Assembly: GCF_037975245.1 (NCBI RefSeq)
Contig: NC_092576.1
Coordinates: forward strand, 36,918,611 to 36,982,610
DNA length: 64,000 nt
Direction of reading: 5' to 3'
DNA from: Apostichopus japonicus
Lineage: Eukaryota > Echinodermata > Holothuroidea > Aspidochirotida > Stichopodidae
Shown here piece by piece: positions 24,800 through 36,400 of this stretch. The notes beneath the pieces were generated by a model, which made no database searches, was not told where the DNA came from, and was given only the letters and a program-made list of their open reading frames with translations. Made by a program: the position numbers and the translations under genes. Positions within the stretch are counted from its first letter, which is position 1. Each line of letters starts with the position of its first letter.

Positions 24800-27700
24800 A
24801 GAAATATGGTCTACTGGTGTGCCGAAGTGCACAAATGAGCGGAGATGTAAAACTTCGAAACAGGTGATTAGGTTAATGGACGATTCATGTTACAAGGCAT
24901 GGTGGGGACTCACATATGTCCTGACGAGGTATGGGTGTCAGGGAACTTGATGCGCAGCGTCAATAGCCAATAACTCTGTGCATGGGAAAATGCGTAGATT
25001 GACGGGCACCGTAGTTGTAGCGGACAGATGCACGGACAACGTTCCAACCAGCTGTGGGTAAATAATCTATCGGAAGTTCGTCAGCCCAGTGATACAACTT
25101 AATTAATTTTAGAGCAATGGCTTATTCAACTGTTTATCAAGCAATGCATTCACTGTACAGCCCAACGCTGCAGAAACACGAAGAATGGATATACTACACT
25201 GGAGGGTTATATTGATTTCCCTCTTTATATTTGAAATACACGATGTATATGATTTCACCTTTTAATATTACTTGTGCTTCCTGTTAACGTATTTGATAAC
25301 TCCATTTTATAAATTGTATATTAATTCTGTAATGAATAAATTAAATCAAATCATGTGCTGCTGCTTCATCATTTATTACCAAGCAAGACATTTACACTAT
25401 TTCAGTGCCGAGCGCAAAGGATCAGCGGGAAAATACCTGTGAAACTCTTTCCCACATACAAACTTCCTATCACCATTCGGGTAAAATGTGCAATCGGGTC
25501 ATTTAAACATTCAACCGGGAAAATAGTTCACAACTACGGGCGCATGCCCCACCCCTTCCACCTGTCTGTCCCTTTTCAGCCTCACACAAAATAGTTATTA
25601 GTGTAACCTTGGTTTTAAAGAGATAATAATATAGACCTAAGTTAAGTTATACTTAGGATAAATGCACTAATTGACATCTACAATTTTTTTTTTTTGCTGG
25701 ATGAGGGGGGGGGTGGTGGAGGGTGCACCCATACCCCTAACATTTGAGTAAAATTTACAGATCCCAAGGTTGCACCCCTCTTTTATAAAATCATTGATTC
25801 GCCTCTAGACGTACTTCAAGTTTCAGACACATAAGATAACCAGTCGGGAGATGAGAGCATCACACCCACCCCCATCATATGTTAACCTTCCATCTGAATC
25901 CGGTGCGCTCCCTACAACTGGTTGTAAATGTCGCGTCGTTCGAACAAACATACCCTTACCAAAAATGGTGTTATTGGATGTATTACTGTGACAAAGCACT
26001 AATATAACTCAACCTTTAGGTCAGGAAATAAAAATAAAATTGTATAGTTTTACAGAGGTAGCATTCAGGGGGGAGGGGGGGGGGTGCAGGCGGTGTACTA
26101 TCATTTTGTAACGCATACCCATCGCCGTTGCCCCCCTCCTCCACCCCACACGACAATATTGACTGTATGAACACAACGGGCTCGTAGTCGTGACAAAGCT
26201 AAGAAACGCCCGCAGTAAAGACTACAACCCCGGATGTCTTGTAGACCAACTTTTTGGTCATTGATCATTCCTTTATGTCTTACACATATATACGTACATC
26301 TGATGCTTAACATACATAGGCTACATACATAATATATACTTACGTGACGTACATTTTATATACATATGCTATATAGAGAGGACATTGGGAAGTTATGAAA
26401 CTGTTCATCGTAGCCATAGAGACAAGAAGGGGGGGGGAGGGTGGGGTGGTATCAAAAAGGGACCATCATGACACTATCTAAACGGACCGCTACCAAAGGT
26501 TTGCGCGTAGCTTAGCTAGGAAAGTTATGCCAAAAAAAGCCTCCTAGATTGCCGGAATTGGCACTTCCCAGGCACTTGTAAATTGCATCTTCACGTTCAT
26601 TATTTTGAAATCTCATGATTTAGAAATTTACACTTCCAAACTTAAAAGGTAAATTAGAAGAAAAGTCACCTTGTAGGGGAGAAGTAGGACTTTACATTAC
26701 TTTAAAAGCTCTGCTTAATTTGTTTATACAATGTGAATTGAAGATGTTCAAATTTACGCCACAGGGAATGATGATGGTAGCCGTAGTCTACATACGCTGA
26801 GGGGAAGTTAGGTGTCAATTAATTTGTACGTTTGCTTTATCATTATTTGTTTGACATGCCAAAAAGGGGCATACTAGGGGGAGCTGTCAACGAGCTGAAT
26901 GGGTGTGCCGTGTAGGGGAACTGGGGGCCACACCCCATATAATTAGTATGTAAAAAAAAGGCCCAATCTGTAGGTATATACTTATATTCGCAGTGATTCA
27001 ACATTTTAAGTTAAAACATTGAGACACTGATATAGGGGTTAACACTGTAGCTGATGGTCTATATCAAACACATATATAGATGTAACACATATATTTATGA
27101 ACCGTAGTTTCACACTACACTTTTCACGTAGTTTGAATCTTAGGAACTGTCTACGTTTATTTTTATTCTAACAAAACTCGTAAAAACCAAATGCGAGATT
27201 AGCGGATAAAATAATCCTTGTGTCCTTTTTGAGCGCCATTCCTAAATTCGAGCCTAGAATCTTCAGGTTGCAACCTGAGTGCATGCACTCTACTGACTAA
27301 CGAAACTTGAAGACATGTTATGAACAATTCGCTAAAACTAACTGAAATGCGCATACTAACCAGGCGTTCATATTACCGTAGGCCTACTTTCATTTAGGAA
27401 GTGGAAATCTCAGGGGCAGGCTACAGCTACGAACCTGTTACATTCCTTTCGACAGTATTTATTTTAAAGAAGTGTGGTGTGATAATACGGACCTTCTCAT
27501 CACCTCTATTTACGATTTCGCAATGTTAGAACGTTGCACAATTTACAGAGTAATGCGATACAACGTGGCAACATAACGTTTTGCGAATGTTATAATTTTA
27601 TATTGCGTAGGAATAAATACACGAGTAACTGAAATAATATTCTCAGATCTCAGATTCGAGAAAGAATCAATAAGTCGATAATTTTCTTGTGATGTGATGG

Positions 27701-27920
27701 TTGTATTAGCTACCGTAAGTGGACGTGTGAAATTTTCCAAGTAATTACCCCTTTCTGGCTAATCCATTTCCCGAGTTTTTCATAAATGCAAGTGCATCCT
27801 TCTTGTGGAAAGACTGCAAGTTATAGAAAACATTCTCTTGGTCGTTATTTCAAGATGTAAGTTGTATCACATGAGGATCATTATGTATAGGCTATATCCA
27901 TGTAACTAAACTACAGCATG
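24800..27920. repeat. Segmental duplication, downstream copy (5' flank of ATG101)
   Basis: This is the counterpart of 930-4025 and lies about 2.5 kb upstream of the intact ATG101 start exon. It carries a few short insertions absent from the other copy, for example near 26440-26510. Non-coding as far as I can read. Confidence 0.85.
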
Positions 27921-29300
27921 CAGCAACAACCACTTGTAATTACAGCAAGTTCTTGTTCCCATAATTATTTACCCATTCGGCGTTCTATAATGAACTACTA
28001 CGATGATACAAAAACATTGTTTAATTACGTCATGGGCCAATGTTTACGTTTTTCTTGGTCTAGTGCGCAATTGTACGTTATCTCGATGCAATGGAAGATA
28101 CCCCACGATAAGCTTGGGCAGTGATTTGTAAAGCTTGTCAATATACATTCGTAATGTTTAAGCTTCATCTGTATTGTTCAACATATCTTCGCCATTGCAG
28201 AGGATTTCCTGGCCTAACAGTTAGTAAAAGTTAATTCCCACTGACTAGGCCAGGGCCTAGCCTATATCTAGCCTAAGCCGATACATGTGTATGCTACAGT
28301 AACTAGTTCAGCGAGTGGCTATGATACGCACGGGAGTAACTTTAATGGATAGTGCATTTACACTTTACAGTAATAAAGAACAGGCTGAATTAGCATAGCA
28401 CCCGTTGTGTTACGTCAAGTTGAACATTTGGCTAGTGTTTATAATAAGGATCTACTGTTACAGTTCCTAGTTCTAGTACTATTACTAGTAGAAACATTCA
28501 AAATCAAATGTAAAAAAATGATGGGTGTATTTGAGGCCTTGCAGTAGCAGGATAGTCCTATCCTGTGCTAGAACTAGAGTATTTTAACCTTTGCTTGGGA
28601 TTTTTGTTCACCGTGATGGTTCAGCTGGTTGGAGCACATGCTCGCATAATGTATGACACACAGTATTTACATGTTAGAGAAAAGACAAGGTTCAGTGTTG
28701 GACTAATCCAAAGTGGAAATACTGGAATTTCAGCCTCAACTTACCTAGAGCCCAAACTTCAGAAATGCCATGTTATTAACACTGCAGTTTAAAGCATTGT
28801 TTTAGTGATTAGAGATGTAAGAAAGTGATTTTCTTATGTTTTTATAAGGAACTTTTTGAAACTTTCGTTGGAGGATTTTAATTCTAGACTACTTCATCAG
28901 TAATCAATTATTGGTTGACTACATATAACAGTGCAGTTATACCTGTCAATCTAGCTTTGCTAAACTGCTACAGTAAACTATCTATGCTCATTACATTACT
29001 TATACTGGCCAATTTTGTTCACTAGTCAGAGGGTAATACATCAAATTTAGCGAGTCTGGTTCAATACTTTGGTAAACCTGGAAACCAAACATTGCTGATA
29101 CTATCAGTTTGCAGACTGTACTCAACAATCTCCTTGCTTTAAGCTAGTTTGTCTTAATTGCACATTAACTGACAGATTAATATTGTACTTTAAGATGTGT
29201 CCCAGCCATTAGAATGGGCGGAAGGGGGTTGGGGGAATCGCTTCAAAATAAATAACTGTGTATACTGCACTGTCTGCACAGTAACATGGTTGGCAATTTA
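27921..29300. other. Copy-specific stretch upstream of intact ATG101
   Basis: This sequence has no counterpart in the upstream duplicate, where a MITE-like block sits instead. It should include the promoter side of the intact gene. A CCAAT box is seen at 28037-28041 (ATGGGCCAATGTTTACG), without a clear TATA or initiator. The open frames here look non-coding. Confidence 0.35.
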
Positions 29301-29332
29301 TTGATAATGTTACTTACCATCAGCTTACTGAT

Positions 29333-30135
29333 GGGATGACTCTTATATGTACCTGTATCTTTATGAGAAGTAGAAGAGTTTTTTTAGTATAGATGTGTAG
29401 GGTATAGGATCATAATGACTTACAAAGTATGCTGTAGGCTGTAGGTGGGATGACTATAGCTATGTACTTGTATCTTGATGAGAAGTAGAAGAGTGTTTTT
29501 AGTATAGATGTGTAGGGTATAGGGTCATAATGACTCACAAAGTATGCTGTAGGCCACTGGTGGGATGACTATAGATATGTACCTGTATCTTTATGAGAAG
29601 TAGAAGAGTGTTTTAAGTATAGATGTGTAGGGTATAGGATCATAATGACCCACAAGGTATGTTGTAGGCCACTGGTGGGATGACTATAGCTATGTACCTG
29701 TGTCTTTATGAGAAGTAGAAGAGTGTTTTTAGTATAGATGTGTAGGGTATAGGATCATAATGACTCACAAAGTATGCTGTAGGCCACTGGTGGGATGACT
29801 ATAGATATGTAGGACTGTATCTTTATGAGAAGTAGAAGAGTGTTTTTAGTATAGATGTGTAGGGTATAGGATCATAATGACTCACAAAGTATGCTGTAGG
29901 CCACTGGTGGGATGACTATAGATATGTACCTGTATCTTTATGAGAAGTAGAAGAGTGTTTTTTAGTATAGATGTGTAGGGTATAGGATCATAATGACTCA
30001 CAAAGTATGCTGTAGGCCACTGGTGGGATGAATATAGATATGTACCTGTATCTTTATGAGAAGTAGAAGAGTGTTTTTAGTATAGATGTGTAGAGTATAG
30101 GATCATAACAACTCATAAGGTTTGTTGTAGGCCAC
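29333..30135. repeat. 118-bp tandem repeat, about 7 units
   Basis: This array has the same unit as 4386-4735, with starts near 29333, 29448, 29563, 29677, 29795, 29910 and 30028. The last unit of both arrays ends in the same variant (AACTCATAAGGTTTGTTG). The difference between loci is therefore gain or loss of internal units after the duplication. Confidence 0.9.
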
Positions 30136-30350
30136 TGATAAGTACATTTGGAATGTACTACAATCATGGTTGCTGTCAATAATTTTGGTTAAAATGTATC
30201 CTTACAAATGAAGTTTACAGTAAATGTCATTAATGGATTCTCTTCTTATTTGAAAGCTGTGTTTATTACTTAAGTGTTATGTAATACCTCGATGTTTCCT
30301 ACCATGTTTATGTCTGCAAGTATTTATTTTTTTCCACTCTTTTATTGCAG

Positions 30351-30406
30351 CACAATTAAACTCAGACTTACAGGGCGAGCAGTGGAGAAGAAAACTCAAT
30401 AGAAGG
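30351..30406 (+). other. ATG101: ATG101 5'UTR part of the start-codon exon
   Basis: A pyrimidine-rich acceptor ending TTTTATTGCAG lies just before 30351, and 56 nt of leader precede the ATG at 30407. The frame stays open through the leader, but the family protein begins at MNxRS, so I treat the leader as untranslated. At least one further upstream non-coding exon must exist. I could not place it; the non-duplicated stretch 27920-29300 is a reasonable place to look. Confidence 0.75.
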
Positions 30407-33400
30407 ATGAATGCCAGATCTCAAGTCTTTGAACTAGTAAGAGAACAATTTATTGCTTTAAATGGTTGTTATTAAACCTAATTACGAGTTGCTACTAAGT
30501 GATATCAATAACACAATAAACAGTACCATGACACTGTAAACTGTAAGTCATTTCAAAGCATTGCAGATATGAGAGTTAACATATTGACATTGATAAGTTT
30601 AAATATGTGCAGAGTATTTAATTGCTTTGGTAACAAATTATCGCTTCTGGATGTACACTTTTAGAAAAATACTGATATGTACACCACCTGCGATTGTTCC
30701 TGGGCCCTCCCTCCCTGGAACTGACTTTTCCTTTTTAATACCTCCCTGCCGTAAGTTACACTGCCCTCAATTAACATGTATGTAAATGTGATGTACACAA
30801 AGCACAATGCTGACCCTATTGAGAAACAAGTATATAAAATAAACAGCAGTACAACATACAATCTCAAACACTTTGGTTCTGTAAATTTCAGGTTGTACTG
30901 TTTATGGACTAACGTCTTGACTGTTGCTTTACAGTTCTGTAAGTTTCAGCAAATGTCGATAGACCATTAAATTATGTTTTCGGCCACGGAGACTTGCAAC
31001 CATATTCAATCTGACTTATCTTGTATCCTGCAAAGAATTGCAGTTCTTGTATAACAGGGGGGCCTATATGATTGACATTTGGTCTAGGCTTTGTTAGGTT
31101 AGCTTGTGCTTATTTAATGAAGTATTGCCATACACGTAACAGGAGGGCCTATATGAATAATGTTATGTTAGGTTAACTTGTACTTATTTATTGAACATCC
31201 TGGGCTTGTGCTTATTGTGCAATAATAGGGTTACTGCGATTGGATGCTCTAGTTGTTAGCTTTAGAGGGCGCATCGGGACTGGAGGGTCATCACATGTTA
31301 TTCTTTAGTTTATATTTAAATAGACCTGAGATGTCCATCGCTGCTAGTATATGTACACTGTGTTGTGGGTATTGACCGTAGCTGCATGTACTGTGCTATA
31401 TTGTCAAATTACCGACGGTAGCGAGCTGTGTGTGTATTTTCTTGGATCGATGGTGGTGTCTAACACTTCTGTTACACCTCATTCGAAACTAGGTCAGATT
31501 ATCGGCATGAGACGTTTCACTGTGCGCGATTCTTCACACCCTTCAAGGAGTAAACAGTGGGAGTTCTGTATCATCACATTGAACTAATGGTTCTATTGTA
31601 TGTTCCTTTCTGTCAGTGTGAGACACCGCATTGGTCCTAAAGACACATTATTGGTAATTTGTTAGCCCATCCTTTTCACCTTAACCAAGCTTATAATATG
31701 TTACAAGTCTAACAATTTATTGTTTTGCATTGATTTCCATTTTATTGTGGATCTTGTTCTCATTCATTTCTTCTCTTGTTTTCAGACTGTTGAGAGCAAG
31801 CAGCTAGAGGAGGTTGTCAACAGCATATTTCATACCATACTTTTCCACAGAACCACAGGAAAGGTACAGGAACACTTCCAATTATCCATTTCTGTGTGTA
31901 ACCTGTTTTTACTGTACTGTAGACATGCAGTGAGATGCCTGCACATGTACTCATATTACAGCAATGTTTCCTGTACTGAGTTACCCACTTTGTAAATAAC
32001 ACAGAACCACAGGAAAGGTACAGGAACACTTCAAATTTCCCATTTTTCTGTGTAACTTGTTATTACTGTACTGTAGACATTAGTGAGATGTCTGTACATG
32101 TACTCATATTACAGCAATGTTTCCTGTACTGAGTTACACACTTTGTGAATAACACAGAACTACAGGAAAGGTACAGGAACACTTCCAATTATCCATTTCT
32201 GTGTGTAACTTGTTATAAATGTACTGTAGTTATGTAGTGAGATGTCTGTACATGTACTCATATTACAGCAATGTTGCCTGTACTGAGTTACACACTTTGT
32301 AAATAACACAGAACTACAGGAAAGGTACAGGAACACTTCCAATTTCCATTTCTGTGTGTAACTTGTTATTACTGTACTGTAGACATGTAGTGAGATGTCT
32401 GTACATGTACTCATATTAAAGCAATTGTGCCTGTACTGAGTTACACACTTTGTAGATAACACAGAACCACAGGAAAGGTACAGGAACACTTCAAATTTTA
32501 CCATTTCTGTATGTAACTTGTTCTTACTGTACTGTAGACATGTTGTGAGATGTCTATACATGTACTCATATTACAGCAATGTTTCCTATCCTGAGTTACA
32601 CACTTTGTAAATAACACAGAACCACAGGAAAGGTACAGGAACACTGCCAATTTTACCATTTCTGTGTGTAACTTGTTCTAACTGTACTGTAGACATGTAG
32701 CGAGATGTCTGTACATGTAATCATATAACAGCAATGTTTCCAATACTGAGTTACACACTTTGTAAATAACACAGAACCACAGGAAAGGTACAGGAACACT
32801 TTCCAATTCTGTAACTTGTTATTACTGTACTGTAGACATGTAGCGAGATGTCTGTACATGTAATCATATAACAGCAATGTTTCCAATACTGAGTTACACA
32901 CTTTGTAAATAACACAGAACCACAGGAAAGGTACAGGAACACTTTCCAAGTTTCCAATTCTGTGTGTAACTTGTTATTACTTTACTGTAGTCATGTAGTG
33001 AGATGTCTGTACATGTACTCATATTACAGCAATGTTTCCTGTACTGAGTTACACACTTTGTGAATAACACAGAACCACAGGAAAGTTACAGGAACACCTC
33101 CAATTATCCATTTCTATGTGTAACTTGTTTTAACTGTACTGTAGACATGTATTGAGATGTCTGTACATGTACTCATATTAAAGCAATTGTGCCTGTACTG
33201 AGTTACACACTTTGTAGATAACACAGAACCACAGGAAAGGTACAGGAACACTTCAAATTTTACCATTTCTGTATGTAACTTGTTCTTACTGTACTGTAGA
33301 CATGTTGTGAGATGTCTGTACATGTACTCATATTACAGCAATGTTTCCTATCCTGAGTTACACACTTTGTAAATAACACAGAACCACAGGAAAGGTACAG

Positions 33401-36400
33401 GAACACTGCCAATTTAACCATTTCTGTGTGTAACTTGTTCTAACTGTACTGTAGGCCATGTTGTAAGATGTCTGTACATGTACTCATATTAAAACAATTG
33501 TGCCTGTACTGAGTTACACACTTTGTAGATAACACAGAACCACAGGAAAGGTACAGGAACACTGCCAATTTTACCATTTCTGTATGTAACTTGTTCTTAC
33601 TGTACTGTAGACATGTTGTGAGATGTCTGTACATGTACTCATATTACAGCAATGTTTCCTTTCCTGAGTTACACACTTTGTAAATAACACAGAACCACAG
33701 GAAAGGTACAGGAACACTGCCAATTTAACCATTTCTGTGTGTAACTTGTTCTAACTGTACTGTAGGCCATGTTGTAAGATGTCTGTACATGTACTCATAT
33801 TACAGCAATGTTTCCTGTCCTGAGTTACACACTTTGTAAATAACACAGAACCACAGGAAAGGTACAGGAACACTGCCAATTTTACCATTTCTGTATGTAA
33901 CTTGTTCTTACTGTACTGTAGACATGTTGTGAGATGTCTGTACATGTACTCATATTACAGCAATGTTTCCTTTCCTGAGTTACACACTTTGTAAATAACA
34001 CAGAACCACAGGAAAGGTACAGGAACACTGCCAATTTAACCATTTCTGTGTGTAACTTGTTCTAACTGTACTGTAGGCCATGTTGTGAGATGTCTGTACA
34101 TGTACTCATATTACAGCAATGTTTCCTGTCCTGAGTTACACACTTTGTAAATAACACCGAACCACAGGAAAGGTACAGGAACACTGCCAATTTTTCCATT
34201 TCTGTATGTAACTTGTTCTTACTGTACTGTAGGTACGTAGTGAGATGTCTGTACATGTACTCATGTTACAGCAATGTTTCCTGTCCTGAGTTACACACTT
34301 TGTAAATAATACATCCGTAAATAACCTTTAAATTGTTCTTGCAGTTTCACTACAAACAGGAAGGTGCTTTCCTCATCGGTACTGTCGGTGTGGTCGAGAC
34401 TGATTGTGACTTTGTTGATTTGACATATGTAAGTAAAGCATTCATACATGTTTCATTATCTTTGGTATACATGTGTGTAAAAGAGCTATATAGTTGAACA
34501 CAAATTGATCCTTCAGATGTATGTTGCAACCTCCATACAATTGGGTACACCATATATCCAGAGGCAGGGGTGGTAGTAGGGTGTATTCCATCTCCACTTT
34601 TCAACACCACAGACTAATTAAAAGTAGATATTGGCACAAGCCTTGTATATATCTGATCTTAAGACCTAATTTTACAGCCTTTATATCCCTCATAATTCAC
34701 AATTGCACAACTAAAAACTTAATTCTGTTTGACGGATGATCTCCAGATCCCCATACATATAGATATATATCGATAGTCCACTTCAACAACCCGCACCCAG
34801 AAAGATTACTGTACTGTATAACTGTAGACGATACAGTAGTCATTACTGCGCTGCTCCTTACACAACCAGAGGTATTACTGTACTGTATAAATGTAGACAC
34901 TATGTACAGTATACAGTCATTGAGTACTACACTGCTCCTTACACACCCAGAGGTATTACTTTACTGTATGCCCTAGACAATACAGGAGTCATTGACTACT
35001 GGACTGCCCCTTACACAAGGGCGGCGGAACCGGAGGGGGCACAGGGGGCACGTGCCCCCCCACTTTTCCTCAGGTTAAAAATGTGCCCTTTTTCTACATA
35101 AAAATTGAGGTGTCTCAAGTTAGCAAGAGGCCAGGGAACCAGAATGAACACTCGGGGAGGGCCGTTTCCGGCCATCTGAGGGGTTTGTAAAACCAAAAAT
35201 TTTATTGTTCGCTCCACGCCAACTGATGGTGGCGCTCCGCTCAGATAGTCGTGCATACAACTTTGCAAATCCTGGCTACGCCCCTGACTTTTAATGAATT
35301 ACTGTGGGTCAAACTCAAAGCTATTTCGAATGGAATAAATTGTTAAGATATTAACAAGAAATAAACTCTAATTCGAAGATTCCTACATAAGCAACTAGCA
35401 TGATTTCCCCTCATTTTGTCTCAAAAGAAAACTTGTTCCTTGTTTCCCAATTTGCACATTGGATATTGCAGTGCTAGTATGCATATTTTCCTTGAAGGAG
35501 GGGGGGGGGGGGGTCTTGATGGAGTGATGTGTATACGCAAATAAGATAATACAATAAGAGTTATAAAGGTAATATAAGGCTGCATCTAATCGAATTTCTG
35601 CAAAGTGCCCTTTGATGTTGGTGCCCCCCCCCCCCAGATTAAAAGTGCTTCCGCCGCCCTTGCCCTTACACACCCATAGGTATTACTTTTCTGTATAACT
35701 CTAAACACTACAGTAGTCATTGAGTACCGCACTGCTCCCCTACACACCCAGAGGTATTACTTTACTGTATAACTGTATGCCCTAGACAATACAGTAGTCA
35801 CTGAGTACTGCACTGCCCCTTACACACCCAGAGGTAAAACTGTACTGTATAACATAGACACTACAGTAGTCATTGAGTACTGCACTGCCCCTTAAACACG
35901 CAGAGGTATTACTTTACTGTTTAACTGTAAACACTACAATAGTCATTGAGTACTGCACTGCCCCTTACACACTCAGAAATATTACTGTACTGTATAACTG
36001 TAGACACTACAGTAGTCATTAAGTACTGCACTGCTCCTTACACACCCAGATGTATTACTTTACTGTATGCCCTAGACAATGCAGTAGTCATTGAGTACTG
36101 GACTGCCCCTTACACACCCAGAGGTATTACTTTACTGTTTAACTGTAAACACTACAATAGTCATTGAGTACTGCACTGCCCCTAACACACCCAGAAAGAT
36201 TACTGTACTGTATAACTGTAGACAATACAGTAGTCATTGAGTACTGCACTGCCCCTTACACACTCAGAAGTATTACTGTACTGTATATCTGTAGACACTA
36301 CAGTAGTCATTGAGTACTGCACTGCTCCTTACACACCCAGAGGTACAGTATTACTTTACTGTATGCCCTAGACAATATAGTAGTCATTGAGTACTGGACT

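Noticed and set aside
32160-34256. Series of minus-strand frames starting MYRHLTT...
   Set aside because: They are repeated translations of the 155-bp satellite; they follow its period and have no independent support.
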